Positions 56,845-64,000 of a stretch of 64,000 bases of DNA are shown in pieces. The notes under the pieces were generated by a model that was not told where the DNA came from, made no database searches, and saw only the letters and a list, made by a program, of their open reading frames with translations. How positions within the stretch are numbered: position 1 is the stretch's first letter; every line of letters starts with the position of its first letter. This DNA comes from an uncultured Oscillospiraceae bacterium (lineage in GTDB: Bacteria > Bacillota > Clostridia > Oscillospirales > Ruminococcaceae): positions 1 to 64,000 of the forward strand of contig CAJUSD010000013.1 of NCBI GenBank assembly GCA_910589145.1. Direction: 5' to 3'. Position numbers and translations under genes: made by a program.

Positions 56845-59664
56845 ATGGCAAAGGATAAGATCATTATACGTGGAGCAAGGGAGCACAACCTGAAAAATAT
56901 TTCTTTGGAGCTGCCGCGGGACAAGTTTATTGTGTTTACAGGGCTGTCTGGGTCAGGGAAATCCTCCTTGGCCTTTGATACCCTTTACGCTGACGGCCAG
57001 CGGCGTTATATGGAAAGCCTTTCTTCCTATGCCCGCCAGTTCCTGGGACAGATGGAAAAACCGGATGTAGATGATATTGAGGGCCTCTCCCCCGCTATCT
57101 CCATCGACCAGAAAACAACCTCCCAAAATCCCCGCTCCACAGTGGGGACTGTCACCGAAATCTACGATTATCTGCGTCTATTGTACGCCCGGATAGGGAT
57201 TCCCCATTGTCCTATCTGCGGCCGGGAAATTACCCAGCAGACAGTTGACCAAATGGTTGACCGGGTTATGGCTCTGCCGGAAAAGACCCGCATCCAGATT
57301 TTATCCCCTGTGGTACGGGGGCGCAAAGGAGAACATGTCAAGGAGTTGGACGGTGCGCGGCGCTCCGGCTATGTGCGTGTGCGGATTGACGGGAACCTCT
57401 ACGATTTGAGCGAAGATATCAAGCTGGAGAAAAATAAAAAGCATACCATCGAAGTTGTGGTGGATCGTCTGGTTATTCGCCCGGATATCCGCTCTCGTTT
57501 GGCGGATTCCCTGGAAACTTCCCTGGCCCTTGCAGGCGGTTTAACCACTGTCGCCACCGACGAGGAAGAATTAATGTTCTCCCAAAATTATTCCTGCCCG
57601 GAACATGATATCAGCATTGAGGAACTTACTCCCCGAATGTTTTCTTTTAACAACCCTTTTGGAGCCTGTGAAAAATGTACTGGCCTGGGAACTTTTATGA
57701 AGGTTGATCCTGATCTGGTAGTCCCTAATAAAAACCTTTCCATCAAGGAAGGTGCAATTAAGGCCAGCGGCTGGTATTACTCCGAAGGCGGCATTGCCCA
57801 GATGTATTTTGACGGTTTGGCGGAACATTACGGCTTTTCCCTGGACGTTCCCTTTAAACAGCTCCCAAAAAAGGCGGCTAACCTTCTGCTCTTTGGCACA
57901 GGGGATGAAAAAATCCTGCTGAAACGGGAGAGCGGTTCTATGCGCGGTTCTTATGAGGCAGCCTTTGAAGGGGTTGTCAACAATTTGGAACGGCGCTTCC
58001 GGGAAACCAGCAGCGACTGGATGCGGGAGGAAATCACAAGCTGGATGAGCGAAGTCTCCTGCCCCCAATGCCGCGGTCAAAGGCTGAAACGCGAGGTTTT
58101 AGCGGTGACTGTAGGCGGGCTGAACATCAGTGAATTCAGCAGCTTGTCGGTTACAGCGGCTCTGGAATTCCTGGAAAAGCTGGAGCTGTCCCACCGGGAT
58201 CAAATGATTGCCAACCAGATTTTAAAGGAAATCCGCAGCCGTCTGGGGTTTCTGAAAAGCGTGGGGTTGGAATATCTTTCGCTTTCCCGTGCTTCCGCCA
58301 CCCTTTCCGGCGGTGAAAGCCAGCGGATACGCCTTGCAACACAGATTGGTTCCTCTCTGGTGGGGGTGCTGTACATTTTGGATGAGCCCAGCATTGGCCT
58401 GCACCAGCGGGACAACGACAAGCTCATTGACACTTTGAAACACCTGCGGGACTTGGGGAATACCCTGATTGTAGTGGAACACGACGAGGACACCATGCGG
58501 GCTTCTGACTTTATCGTTGATATTGGGCCGGGCGCTGGGATTACTGGGGGCGAAGTGGTCTGCTCTGGGACAGTAGAAGACATTATGGATTGTCCTGATT
58601 CCATTACCGGGCAATATCTCAGCGGGGTTAAAAAAATACAGGTTCCAAGGGTACGCAGACCGGGCAATGGATTTTTTCTCACCGTCCAGGGAGCAGAGGA
58701 AAACAACCTGAAAAAAATCAACGTTAAAATCCCACTGGGGGCTTTTACTGCTGTGACGGGTGTTTCCGGCTCCGGGAAGTCTTCTCTGGTCAATCAGGTA
58801 ATCTACAAGCATTTGGCGGCAGAGCTCAACGGTGCAAAGCATAAACCTGGGAAGTTCCTTTCTATGGAGGGGCTGGAAGCCTTAGACAAAGTAATCAACA
58901 TTGACCAGTCCCCTATTGGCCGAACCCCACGCTCTAACCCCGCCACCTATACGGGACTGTTTACCGACATTCGGGAGGTTTTCGCTCAGACCAACGATGC
59001 AAAAATCCGGGGCTATGCCAGCGGGCGTTTTTCCTTTAACGTCAAAGGCGGACGCTGTGAAGCCTGTGAGGGAGACGGTATCCTGAAAATCGAAATGCAC
59101 TTTCTGCCTGACATTTTTGTCCCCTGCGAAGTCTGTAAGGGCAAACGGTATAATCGTGAAACCTTGGAGGTAAAATATAAAGGCAAAACCATCAGCGATG
59201 TTCTGGAAATGACTGTTGACGAAGCGCTTCTGTTTTTTGAAAATGTCCCCAAGCTGGCGCGGAGGCTAACCACTCTGCGGGATGTGGGCTTGGGTTATGT
59301 TAAGCTTGGACAGAGCGCAACCACCCTTTCCGGCGGCGAGGCCCAAAGGGTCAAGCTGGCAACTGAGCTTTCCAAGCGTTCCACAGGGAAAACCATCTAT
59401 ATTCTGGATGAACCTACCACTGGGCTGCATACTGCTGACGTTCATATGTTGATTGATGTATTGCAGCTTTTAGTAGATGCAGGGAATACAGTTGTGCTGA
59501 TTGAGCATAATTTGGATGTAATCAAGTCGGCAGATTACATTATTGACTTGGGGCCAGAGGGCGGCGACCGGGGCGGCACTCTAGTAGCCTGCGGCACACC
59601 GGAGGAAATTTGTCAGGTAGAGAAATCCTATACTGGAAAATATTTGAAGCCCTACTTGAAATAA
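56845..59664 (+). CDS. uvrA: Excinuclease ABC subunit UvrA
   Basis: The 939-residue ATPase has two ABC-type nucleotide-binding halves: Walker A GLSGSGKSSLAFDTLYADGQRRYMESLSSYARQFLG at the start and VTGVSGSGKSSLVNQ near residue 640, signatures LSGGESQRIRLATQ and LSGGEAQRVKLATEL, and Walker B LYILDEPSIGLHQRD and IYILDEPTTGLHTAD. Two Cys4 zinc modules are present (CPICG and the CEACEGDG/CEVCKGKRYN pair). It scans DNA for lesions and loads UvrB. It is co-transcribed with uvrB. Confidence 0.97.
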   Translation: MAKDKIIIRGAREHNLKNISLELPRDKFIVFTGLSGSGKSSLAFDTLYADGQRRYMESLSSYARQFLGQMEKPDVDDIEGLSPAISIDQKTTSQNPRSTVGTVTEIYDYLRLLYARIGIPHCPICGREITQQTVDQMVDRVMALPEKTRIQILSPVVRGRKGEHVKELDGARRSGYVRVRIDGNLYDLSEDIKLEKNKKHTIEVVVDRLVIRPDIRSRLADSLETSLALAGGLTTVATDEEELMFSQNYSCPEHDISIEELTPRMFSFNNPFGACEKCTGLGTFMKVDPDLVVPNKNLSIKEGAIKASGWYYSEGGIAQMYFDGLAEHYGFSLDVPFKQLPKKAANLLLFGTGDEKILLKRESGSMRGSYEAAFEGVVNNLERRFRETSSDWMREEITSWMSEVSCPQCRGQRLKREVLAVTVGGLNISEFSSLSVTAALEFLEKLELSHRDQMIANQILKEIRSRLGFLKSVGLEYLSLSRASATLSGGESQRIRLATQIGSSLVGVLYILDEPSIGLHQRDNDKLIDTLKHLRDLGNTLIVVEHDEDTMRASDFIVDIGPGAGITGGEVVCSGTVEDIMDCPDSITGQYLSGVKKIQVPRVRRPGNGFFLTVQGAEENNLKKINVKIPLGAFTAVTGVSGSGKSSLVNQVIYKHLAAELNGAKHKPGKFLSMEGLEALDKVINIDQSPIGRTPRSNPATYTGLFTDIREVFAQTNDAKIRGYASGRFSFNVKGGRCEACEGDGILKIEMHFLPDIFVPCEVCKGKRYNRETLEVKYKGKTISDVLEMTVDEALLFFENVPKLARRLTTLRDVGLGYVKLGQSATTLSGGEAQRVKLATELSKRSTGKTIYILDEPTTGLHTADVHMLIDVLQLLVDAGNTVVLIEHNLDVIKSADYIIDLGPEGGDRGGTLVACGTPEEICQVEKSYTGKYLKPYLK

Positions 59665-59795
59665 TTAATAAAAAATTTGGAAAAGTTTTTAAAATTTCCT
59701 TTCCAATACTTTACAAATATACTTGTTCCATATATAATTGGAGAAAAGAAATCCAAAGGAAAAAACCGGTGGATGAAATAAAAGGAGGAACCAAT

Positions 59796-59954
59796 ATGGA
59801 AAAATATGTCTGCACTGTATGCGGTTATATTTATGATGAGGGGGAAGGCGATCCTGACAACGGCATTGCTGCCGGTACTAAATGGGAAAACGTTCCTGAA
59901 GATTTTGTCTGTCCTCTCTGCGGGGTTGGCAAAGATCAATTTGAAAAAGAATAA
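59796..59954 (+). CDS. Rubredoxin
   Basis: The 52-residue protein has the two CxxCG motifs YVCTVCGYIYDEGEGDPDNGI and FVCPLCGVGKDQFEKE, with the conserved PEDFVCPLC. It binds a single iron by four cysteines and moves one electron at a time. AAAGGAGGAA precedes the ATG. It is followed by the flavodiiron gene, with its own promoter about 130 bp later, and rubredoxin is the usual electron donor of flavodiiron proteins. Together they reduce oxygen or nitric oxide to harmless products. Confidence 0.97.
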   Translation: MEKYVCTVCGYIYDEGEGDPDNGIAAGTKWENVPEDFVCPLCGVGKDQFEKE

Positions 59955-60081
59955 TCGCAGCAAAGCAAAGGGGAAAGGCGGAAAGCTCCTTTCCTCTTTC
60001 TATGTTATATTTAGGAAACGGCATAAACTATTTTCCAAGCTGGCTTTAAAACCCATAAATGAAAACTTTTAAAGTTAATTT

Positions 60082-60111
60082 TTGGACAATTTCAATGTCG
60101 TTTGCTATAAC
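60082..60111 (+). promoter_or_regulatory. Candidate promoter of the flavodiiron gene
   Basis: TTGGAC (60082-60087), 18 bp, TATAAC (60106-60111), 25 bp before the start codon. Confidence 0.55.
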
Positions 60112-60136
60112 TGAAAAATGAAAGGATGATATAAGT

Positions 60137-61339
60137 ATGGCTTCCTGTAAAATTACAGATGGAATTTATTCTGTTGGCATTAAAAATCCTTCCCTGCGGG
60201 TGTTCGATATAGTCATGACTACTGATTATGGCACCACCTACAATTCTTACATCGTCAAGGGCAATGATAAAACTGCCTTGATTGACTCCTGCCATCCTCG
60301 CTTCTTCGACCAATACCTAGCAAATATCCAGGAGATTACACCTGTTGAAAAGATTGATTATGTTATCTGCAATCATACTGAGCCGGACCATTCTGGGGTA
60401 ATGGCACGGATTTTAGAAGCAAATCCCAATGCTGTTGTTTTAGCAACAACAGCGGGTTCCAATTACCTGAAAAACATTACCAACCGCACTGATTTAAAGG
60501 TACAGATTGTGAAAGACGGCCAAACTGTGGATTTAGGCGGGAAAACCCTCAAATTCCTGGTTGCCCCCAACCTGCACTGGCCGGATTCCATGTTTACCTG
60601 GATAGAGGAAGATAAAACCTTGTTCTCCTGCGACTTTTTGGGAAGCCATTACTGTGAAGTATACGACTTTGATACCAGCGTCACTTATGGCGAAAAATAC
60701 GAATCTGCTTTTAAGGGCTATTATGATGCAATTTTTGGGCCATTTCCGGGTTTTGTTCAGAAGGGGCTGGAAAAAATCAAGGATTTTGACATCCATTTTG
60801 CCTGTCCCAGCCATGGCCCTATTTTGACCCCTGGCTGCCGGCTGGAATATGCGGTTGAACAGTATCATAAGTGGAGTGCTCCTATTCAGCGGGAAAATAA
60901 ATTAATTCCAGTATTCTACTGTACTGCCTATGGCAATACAGAGAAGATCGCTGACGCTATCCGGGAAGGCATCCTCTCCATTCTGCCCAATGCGGATTGT
61001 GAGTGCTTCAATTTGATTGAAAACGATATGGGGCAGATGCACGGCTTGATTAATTCCGCCGATGCCATAGCTATTGGAAGCCCCACCATCAACCGGGAAG
61101 CTGTGCCGCCTGTGTGGATTCTGTTGGCGGGTGTTGACGCTATCAATTCCGGTAAAAAGCCTGCTTTGGTATTTGGCTCCTATGGATGGACCGGCGAGGC
61201 TGTACCGAATCTGATCCAGCGGCTAACTACATTGAAAATGAAGATTTTCGGCGAAGGTATGAAGGTTGCCTTTGTGCCTTCTGAAGAAGATTTGAAAAAA
61301 GCCTTTGAACTTGGACAGGAGTTTGCAAAATCTCTGTAA
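60137..61339 (+). CDS. fprA: A-type flavodiiron protein (FprA family)
   Basis: The 400-residue protein joins a metallo-beta-lactamase-like diiron domain (NHTEPDHSGVMARI, LHWPDSMFTWIEEDKTLFSCDFLGSHYCE, CPSHGPILTP with the metal ligands) with a C-terminal flavodoxin (IPVFYCTAYGNTEKIADAI). The length and order are those of rubredoxin:oxygen or nitric oxide oxidoreductase. It sits behind rubredoxin and reduces O2 to water in anaerobes, or NO to N2O. It has a GAAAGGATG site and its own promoter at 60082-60111. Confidence 0.96.
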   Translation: MASCKITDGIYSVGIKNPSLRVFDIVMTTDYGTTYNSYIVKGNDKTALIDSCHPRFFDQYLANIQEITPVEKIDYVICNHTEPDHSGVMARILEANPNAVVLATTAGSNYLKNITNRTDLKVQIVKDGQTVDLGGKTLKFLVAPNLHWPDSMFTWIEEDKTLFSCDFLGSHYCEVYDFDTSVTYGEKYESAFKGYYDAIFGPFPGFVQKGLEKIKDFDIHFACPSHGPILTPGCRLEYAVEQYHKWSAPIQRENKLIPVFYCTAYGNTEKIADAIREGILSILPNADCECFNLIENDMGQMHGLINSADAIAIGSPTINREAVPPVWILLAGVDAINSGKKPALVFGSYGWTGEAVPNLIQRLTTLKMKIFGEGMKVAFVPSEEDLKKAFELGQEFAKSL

Positions 61340-61346
61340 GGCCTCA

Positions 61347-61490
61347 TTGCAGGCATAAGGCAAAAATGAGAGCCACCACTTCCCAGCAAATTAAAAAAGG
61401 TTTGAAGGTCCAGGGTTGTGCAGCAAAGCTGCACTCCTCAAAAGTTCCCTGGCCGCGCCCTCAGGCGCGAAATACCCCTGCACAAACAAA
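61347..61490 (+). repeat. Dispersed intergenic repeat, copy 5 (reference-like)
   Basis: It carries GCAGGCATAAGGCAA, ATTAAAAAAGGTTTGAAGG, TCCAGGGTTG, a GTGCAGC/GCTGCAC stem, CCCTGGCCGCGCC and GGCGCGAAATACCCC in order. The 5' and 3' blocks are shared with four other intergenic copies. A stem of CCAGGG and CCCTGG encloses the variable hairpin. Confidence 0.6.
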
Positions 61491-61700
61491 AAGAGGAGTA
61501 AAGCTGACCTAAAAAGGTAAAAGAAAAAAGTACCAATAAAAAGCCCGTTTGCACAAGCAAAACTCCTTTGTGGGAGAACTGGGTTCCGTTTCCATAAAAC
61601 ATTGTGAGGGAAATCAAGAAGGCTTTTTGGGCTAGCGAATTCTAATTCGCAGACGTAACCGCCCAGTTAAAGCCAAGGTAAAAGCCAGGTTTCCGTCTCT
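61478..61700 (+). repeat. Repeat module B, second copy
   Basis: The order CTGCACAAACAAAAAGAGG, AAAAGAAAAAAG, GCCCGTTTGC, and TAGCGAATTCTAATTCGC with AGTTAAAG...GGTAAAAGCC parallels the 39,283-39,430 copy. The similarity is by eye and imperfect. Confidence 0.45.
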
Positions 61701-61760
61701 GGGGACATAATAATCTGTTGTCCTCACCAGCATATCACAATTTAAAAGAAAATCATGTAT

Positions 61761-61795
61761 AAAAAACGCTGGACAAATAAAGTCCAGCGTTTTTT
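61761..61795. terminator. Bidirectional terminator between fprA and the minus-strand gene
   Basis: AAAAAACGCTGGAC (61761-61774) and GTCCAGCGTTTTTT (61782-61795) give a strong stem with A and T runs on both flanks. It closes transcripts from both sides. Confidence 0.9.
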
Positions 61796-61802
61796 ATACA
61801 AA

Positions 61803-62234
61803 TTATTCAGGCTTAACGCCATTTAAAGCTTTCTGTAAATCTGGAGAATCTTTCCAGGATAAAATATGCTCCTCTCTCCCGCTGGCAAGGAAAACAAATT
61901 CCGTTTTTTCTTTCAACGAAAGACGAACTTCAAAAAAATATTGTTGGTTTTTCTTATAAGCTGCCTGATATCCAGGCAGACCGTTTATAGAAACTGGTTG
62001 AATATCAGATAACAGTCTAATCTCGGAAGGTTCCTGAAAGAGATCAGATAGTTCCTTTTCCGTACCAAGACATCCTTCCTCAACATTCCATTCCACATAA
62101 CAGGATTTATCAGGAGTCCAAGCACCCAAACCATATTCATAGACGAAATCTGGTTCTGTTTCCAGTTGAAACCCATTTGGGATTGTAAAGGAAATCCCGT
62201 GTGTATAAAACCTTCCGTTTTGAAAACGTATCAT
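61803..62234 (-). CDS. Hypothetical protein
   Basis: The 143-residue soluble protein has an AAAGGAGA ribosome binding site. Its beta-rich start HGISFTIPNGFQLETEP recalls a small DUF domain with a first strand pair, and later parts have NGLPGYQAAYKKNQQYFFEVRLSLKEKTEFVFLASG. The layout resembles secreted or phage-type small beta proteins, but no signal is present. The divergent regulator and the palindromes in between suggest joint control. The function is unknown. Confidence 0.6.
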   Translation of the reverse strand: MIRFQNGRFYTHGISFTIPNGFQLETEPDFVYEYGLGAWTPDKSCYVEWNVEEGCLGTEKELSDLFQEPSEIRLLSDIQPVSINGLPGYQAAYKKNQQYFFEVRLSLKEKTEFVFLASGREEHILSWKDSPDLQKALNGVKPE

Positions 62235-62271
62235 TTGTTTGATCTCCTTTATTTTTGTATTAAAGAACGAT

Positions 62272-62377
62272 ATATTATGTATGCTGTAAGCTTACATAAT
62301 ATATTTTATCAGGTGCTATTTATCAAGTCAAGGAAAATGTAAGCTATAAGAGGACAAAATATATTCTTACAGCTTAT
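62272..62377. promoter_or_regulatory. Palindromic operator cluster between divergent genes
   Basis: A perfect 12-bp palindrome TGTAAGCTTACA (62285-62296) is nested within a 10-bp inverted repeat ATATTATGTA/TACATAATAT (62272-62302). Related half sites follow: TGTAAGCTATAAG (62338-62350) and CTTACAGCTTAT (62366-62377). They are likely binding sites of the XRE regulator encoded at 62393. Confidence 0.65.
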
Positions 62378-62392
62378 ATTCGGAGGCTTGAA

Positions 62393-62728
62393 ATGGATAA
62401 AAAACGATTTGGAAGAAAACTTAACACAGCGCGGAAGGATTGTGGGATGACCAGTGAACATTTAGCTGAAATCTGTGGATTAAGTCCGGTATATCTTCGA
62501 CAGATAGAAGCAGGAGGAAGAATGCCAAGTTTGCCTGTCTTTATATCGCTATGTCAAAAATTAAAAGTATCTCCATCTTATTTATTGTCGGAAGAACTTG
62601 AGGATCGTTCTATACGTGAAATGGATTTATTGTATGACCTGTGGGGGCGTGCAACACCTAAACAGCTTAAAATTATTACTTCGATGGTAAGGTGTGTATT
62701 GGAAACTTTCGATAGTTGGGAGGAATAA
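62393..62728 (+). CDS. XRE-family transcriptional regulator
   Basis: The 111-residue protein has an N-terminal HTH (RFGRKLNTARKDCGMTSEHLAEICGLSPVYLRQIEAGGRMPSLPVFISLCQKLKVSPSYLLSEE) followed by a helical C-terminal extension (MDLLYDLWGRATPKQLKIITSMVRCVLETF). The second half resembles the tail of the opposite XRE gene at 62751 (KELLNFWMPLTVKQKEAVLYMLQVM). It probably binds the TGTAAGCT palindromes in front of it. Its own ribosome binding site is CGGAGG. Confidence 0.85.
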   Translation: MDKKRFGRKLNTARKDCGMTSEHLAEICGLSPVYLRQIEAGGRMPSLPVFISLCQKLKVSPSYLLSEELEDRSIREMDLLYDLWGRATPKQLKIITSMVRCVLETFDSWEE

Positions 62729-62750
62729 AAAAGATAGGGTAACAAATTAT

Positions 62751-63086
62751 TTAATGGGCTCTTTTGCTATAAAAATGCAATTTTGGATTCATAACTTGCA
62801 ACATATATAAGACAGCTTCTTTTTGTTTAACTGTTAATGGCATCCAAAAATTTAGCAGTTCTTTTACTTCTGGGGTAAGCTCTATCATTTCATTTTCAGC
62901 AAAAAATTGAGAAAGTGTGATGCCAAAACTTTTACAAATGGCTTCCAGGGTTGTAATAGATGGCACTGTATTACGTCTGTAAATATTAGCTATTGTAGAC
63001 TCTGATAATCCACTGTTTTTTGCAAGCCTGTATTCTGACCAGCCAATATCACTCAATAATTGGCGTAGTTTACCATTTGTATCCAT
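62751..63086 (-). CDS. XRE-family transcriptional regulator
   Basis: The 111-residue protein has an HTH near the start (LRQLLSDIGWSEYRLAKNSGLSESTIANIYRRNTVPSITTLEAICKSFGITLSQFFAEN) and the C-terminal helical tail TVKQKEAVLYMLQVMNPKLHFYSK. It converges tail to tail with the other XRE gene, with a 22-bp gap and no strong terminator. The two are of equal length and share the tail style, so they may be old duplicates or regulators of the same ancestry. It has an AAAGGGTGG site. Confidence 0.85.
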   Translation of the reverse strand: MDTNGKLRQLLSDIGWSEYRLAKNSGLSESTIANIYRRNTVPSITTLEAICKSFGITLSQFFAENEMIELTPEVKELLNFWMPLTVKQKEAVLYMLQVMNPKLHFYSKRAH

Positions 63087-63422
63087 TGTATCACCACCCT
63101 TTTGTATTTATTTTACCGTTTCTTTTAATGCTTTTGTAGCGTTTACTTGTAAGGTAAATACCGTTATATTTAATAATGGATAGTTTAACTTTTGAATATT
63201 TTCTGCTTTACTCTAAGATTACCCTACAGTGAGCACTTTCATATAAATAAAAAACGCCAAGAAAATCTCCTTGGCGCTTCAATATATGAAATCTTTTAAA
63301 GATAAGGCTCCCCTACTCCTAACAGAACCGTCCAGCATGGCCTCCACACAATTTGTTATGGAAAGCCTCTTTGAATTGTGGTATACTGATAATAGGAAAA
63401 GATAACTGGCATGGGGGAAGAT
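63087..63422 (+). other. Intergenic region with hairpin and Rpn promoter
   Basis: The 336 bp hold the minus-strand XRE promoter region, a hairpin CGCCAAG/CTTGGCG (63255-63276) with a T run on its minus-strand side, and, just before the Rpn gene, a TTGAATTGTGGTATACT-like promoter followed by GGGGGAAG. The part 63,290-63,350 is featureless. Confidence 0.45.
63254..63277 (-). terminator. Minus-strand terminator-like hairpin
   Basis: CGCCAAG (63255-63261) pairs with CTTGGCG (63270-63276), and the minus strand continues TTTTTTATTTA. No minus-strand gene is seen to its right up to the window end, so it may be a relic. Confidence 0.5.
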
Positions 63423-64000
63423 ATGACAAAGCTAAAATATACATTTAAAAGCGATATCCTGTTTAAAATGGTATTTGTGAAATACCCTAAACTTCTCAAA
63501 GAGTTAGTAGCGGTGATACTCGGTATATCGGTTGAAAGCATTACAGAATTTGTAATTGACAATACTGAGATAACTCCTGAAAGTATTGAAAAGAAATTCT
63601 GCCGCTTGGATATCAACATGAGGGTAAATCATCAGCGGGTTGACATTGAAATGCAGGTTGCAAATGAAGGGAACTACCCGGAAAGGGTTATGTTTTATTG
63701 GGCAAGGCAGTATTCGGCGGCACTGTCGGCAGGCCAGGATTATTCCGAGCTGCCTTGTACAATTATAATCAGTATTATTGATTTCAATTTGTTTCATTGT
63801 ATGGAATACCATTCATTTTTTCAACTTCTTGAGACAACACGTTATGAACTGCTTTCAGATAAAATGGGATTTCACTTTTTTGAACTGCCTAAACTGCCCG
63901 CCAATGTAAGTGAAGATGATCCATTGTTGTTATGGATGTCACTGTTTAATGCAGACACAGAAGAAGAACTGGAAAAAATTAAGACAATGGGGGTGCCAAT
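63423..64000 (+). CDS. Rpn/YhgA-like PD-(D/E)XK nuclease family protein (truncated by window end)
   Basis: The frame opens at ATG 63423 behind GGGGGAAG and runs out of the window after 192 codons. The N-terminus has TFKSDILFKMVFVKYPKLLKELVAVILG and RLDINMRVNHQRVDIEMQVANEGNYPERVMFYWARQYSAAL, which is the Rpn-type PD-(D/E)XK core, where DINMRV...DIEMQ carries the D and ExQ residues, then CTIIISIIDFNLF. Such proteins are DNA nucleases that promote recombination in E. coli and are often listed as putative transposases. It is not closely like the frameshifted copy at 25249-26030. Confidence 0.85.
   Translation, partial: MTKLKYTFKSDILFKMVFVKYPKLLKELVAVILGISVESITEFVIDNTEITPESIEKKFCRLDINMRVNHQRVDIEMQVANEGNYPERVMFYWARQYSAALSAGQDYSELPCTIIISIIDFNLFHCMEYHSFFQLLETTRYELLSDKMGFHFFELPKLPANVSEDDPLLLWMSLFNADTEEELEKIKTMGVP

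Noticed and set aside
1..64000. tRNA genes, rRNA genes and CRISPR arrays
   Set aside because: No tRNA cloverleaf pattern with a GGTTCGAATCC-type T arm was found by eye, no rRNA sequence was recognised, and no evenly spaced direct repeats occur.

Overview
The window looks like a chromosomal segment of a low-to-mid GC, anaerobic, spore-forming Firmicute of the class Clostridia, most likely a gut Oscillospiraceae/Ruminococcaceae-type organism. The reasons are an intact sporulation sigma factor SigK behind a SigE-type promoter, strong GGAGG ribosome binding sites with frequent TTG and GTG starts, a rubredoxin plus flavodiiron protein for anaerobic oxygen defence, type II pantothenate kinase, RqcP, HU and MazG in one block, and YteR-type pectin metabolism. 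No tRNA, rRNA operon or CRISPR array was seen. One structural RNA, a 6S RNA, is recognisable.

Layout. (1) 1-3,430: a probable mobile-element edge (tail of a possible large serine recombinase) fused to a headless EcsC gene, then an acetyltransferase, a methyltransferase, an isolated 34-residue small gene with its own consensus promoter and terminator, and a basic hypothetical protein. (2) 3,430-9,830: an ABC exporter, a DUF3885 protein, sigK, and a BlaI/BlaR1-like repressor-sensor pair with two operators. (3) 9,830-13,250: DUF1963 protein, iron alcohol dehydrogenase, and a two-gene operon behind a very AT-rich leader that encodes a ribbon-helix-helix-like protein and a degenerate, P-loop-less relative of the EF-Tu G domain. 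(4) 13,380-30,630: mostly minus-strand accessory genes (GrpB, DUF1177, DUF1963, amidohydrolase, TrmH methyltransferase, C26 peptidase, small P-loop kinases, PNPOx fusion, TatD, a nonsense-mutated Vat acetyltransferase, a frameshifted Rpn nuclease, PhzF, two converging lipoproteins, YjbR and SMI1/KNR4). (5) 30,680-35,780: polyphosphate operon ppx-ppk, a DUF1292 gene, 6S RNA and a TSUP permease split into two half genes.

(6) 36,000-43,300: the most unusual block. One plus-strand run holds a DUF3825 protein, YaaA, an orphan EutS shell protein, EutP, a Sir2 deacylase, the tRNA methyltransferase MnmM, the RNA 2'-phosphotransferase KptA, a membrane coiled-coil protein and a serine-rich secreted coiled-coil protein. 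It combines NAD+/ADP-ribose chemistry, RNA modification and stress protection with two microcompartment genes that lack any enzyme partners nearby. (7) 43,700-49,590: a Nudix/GNAT/membrane operon, a GH105 hydrolase, a radical SAM gene, and rqcP-hup-mazG. (8) 49,890-54,490: coaW, two P-loop kinases, and NAD salvage genes (pncB, a YciI protein and a nicotinamidase-like hydrolase). (9) 54,600-61,340: uvrB-uvrA behind a LexA-like box, then rubredoxin and flavodiiron protein. (10) 61,800-64,000: two XRE regulators around a palindromic operator region, and an Rpn nuclease cut by the window end.

A dispersed intergenic repeat family with conserved arms and variable hairpins recurs at about 35.8, 43.6, 46.9, 47.2 and 61.4 kb, with a second module at 39.3 and 61.5 kb. 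All functions are read from sequence patterns and recalled families. No database search was run.
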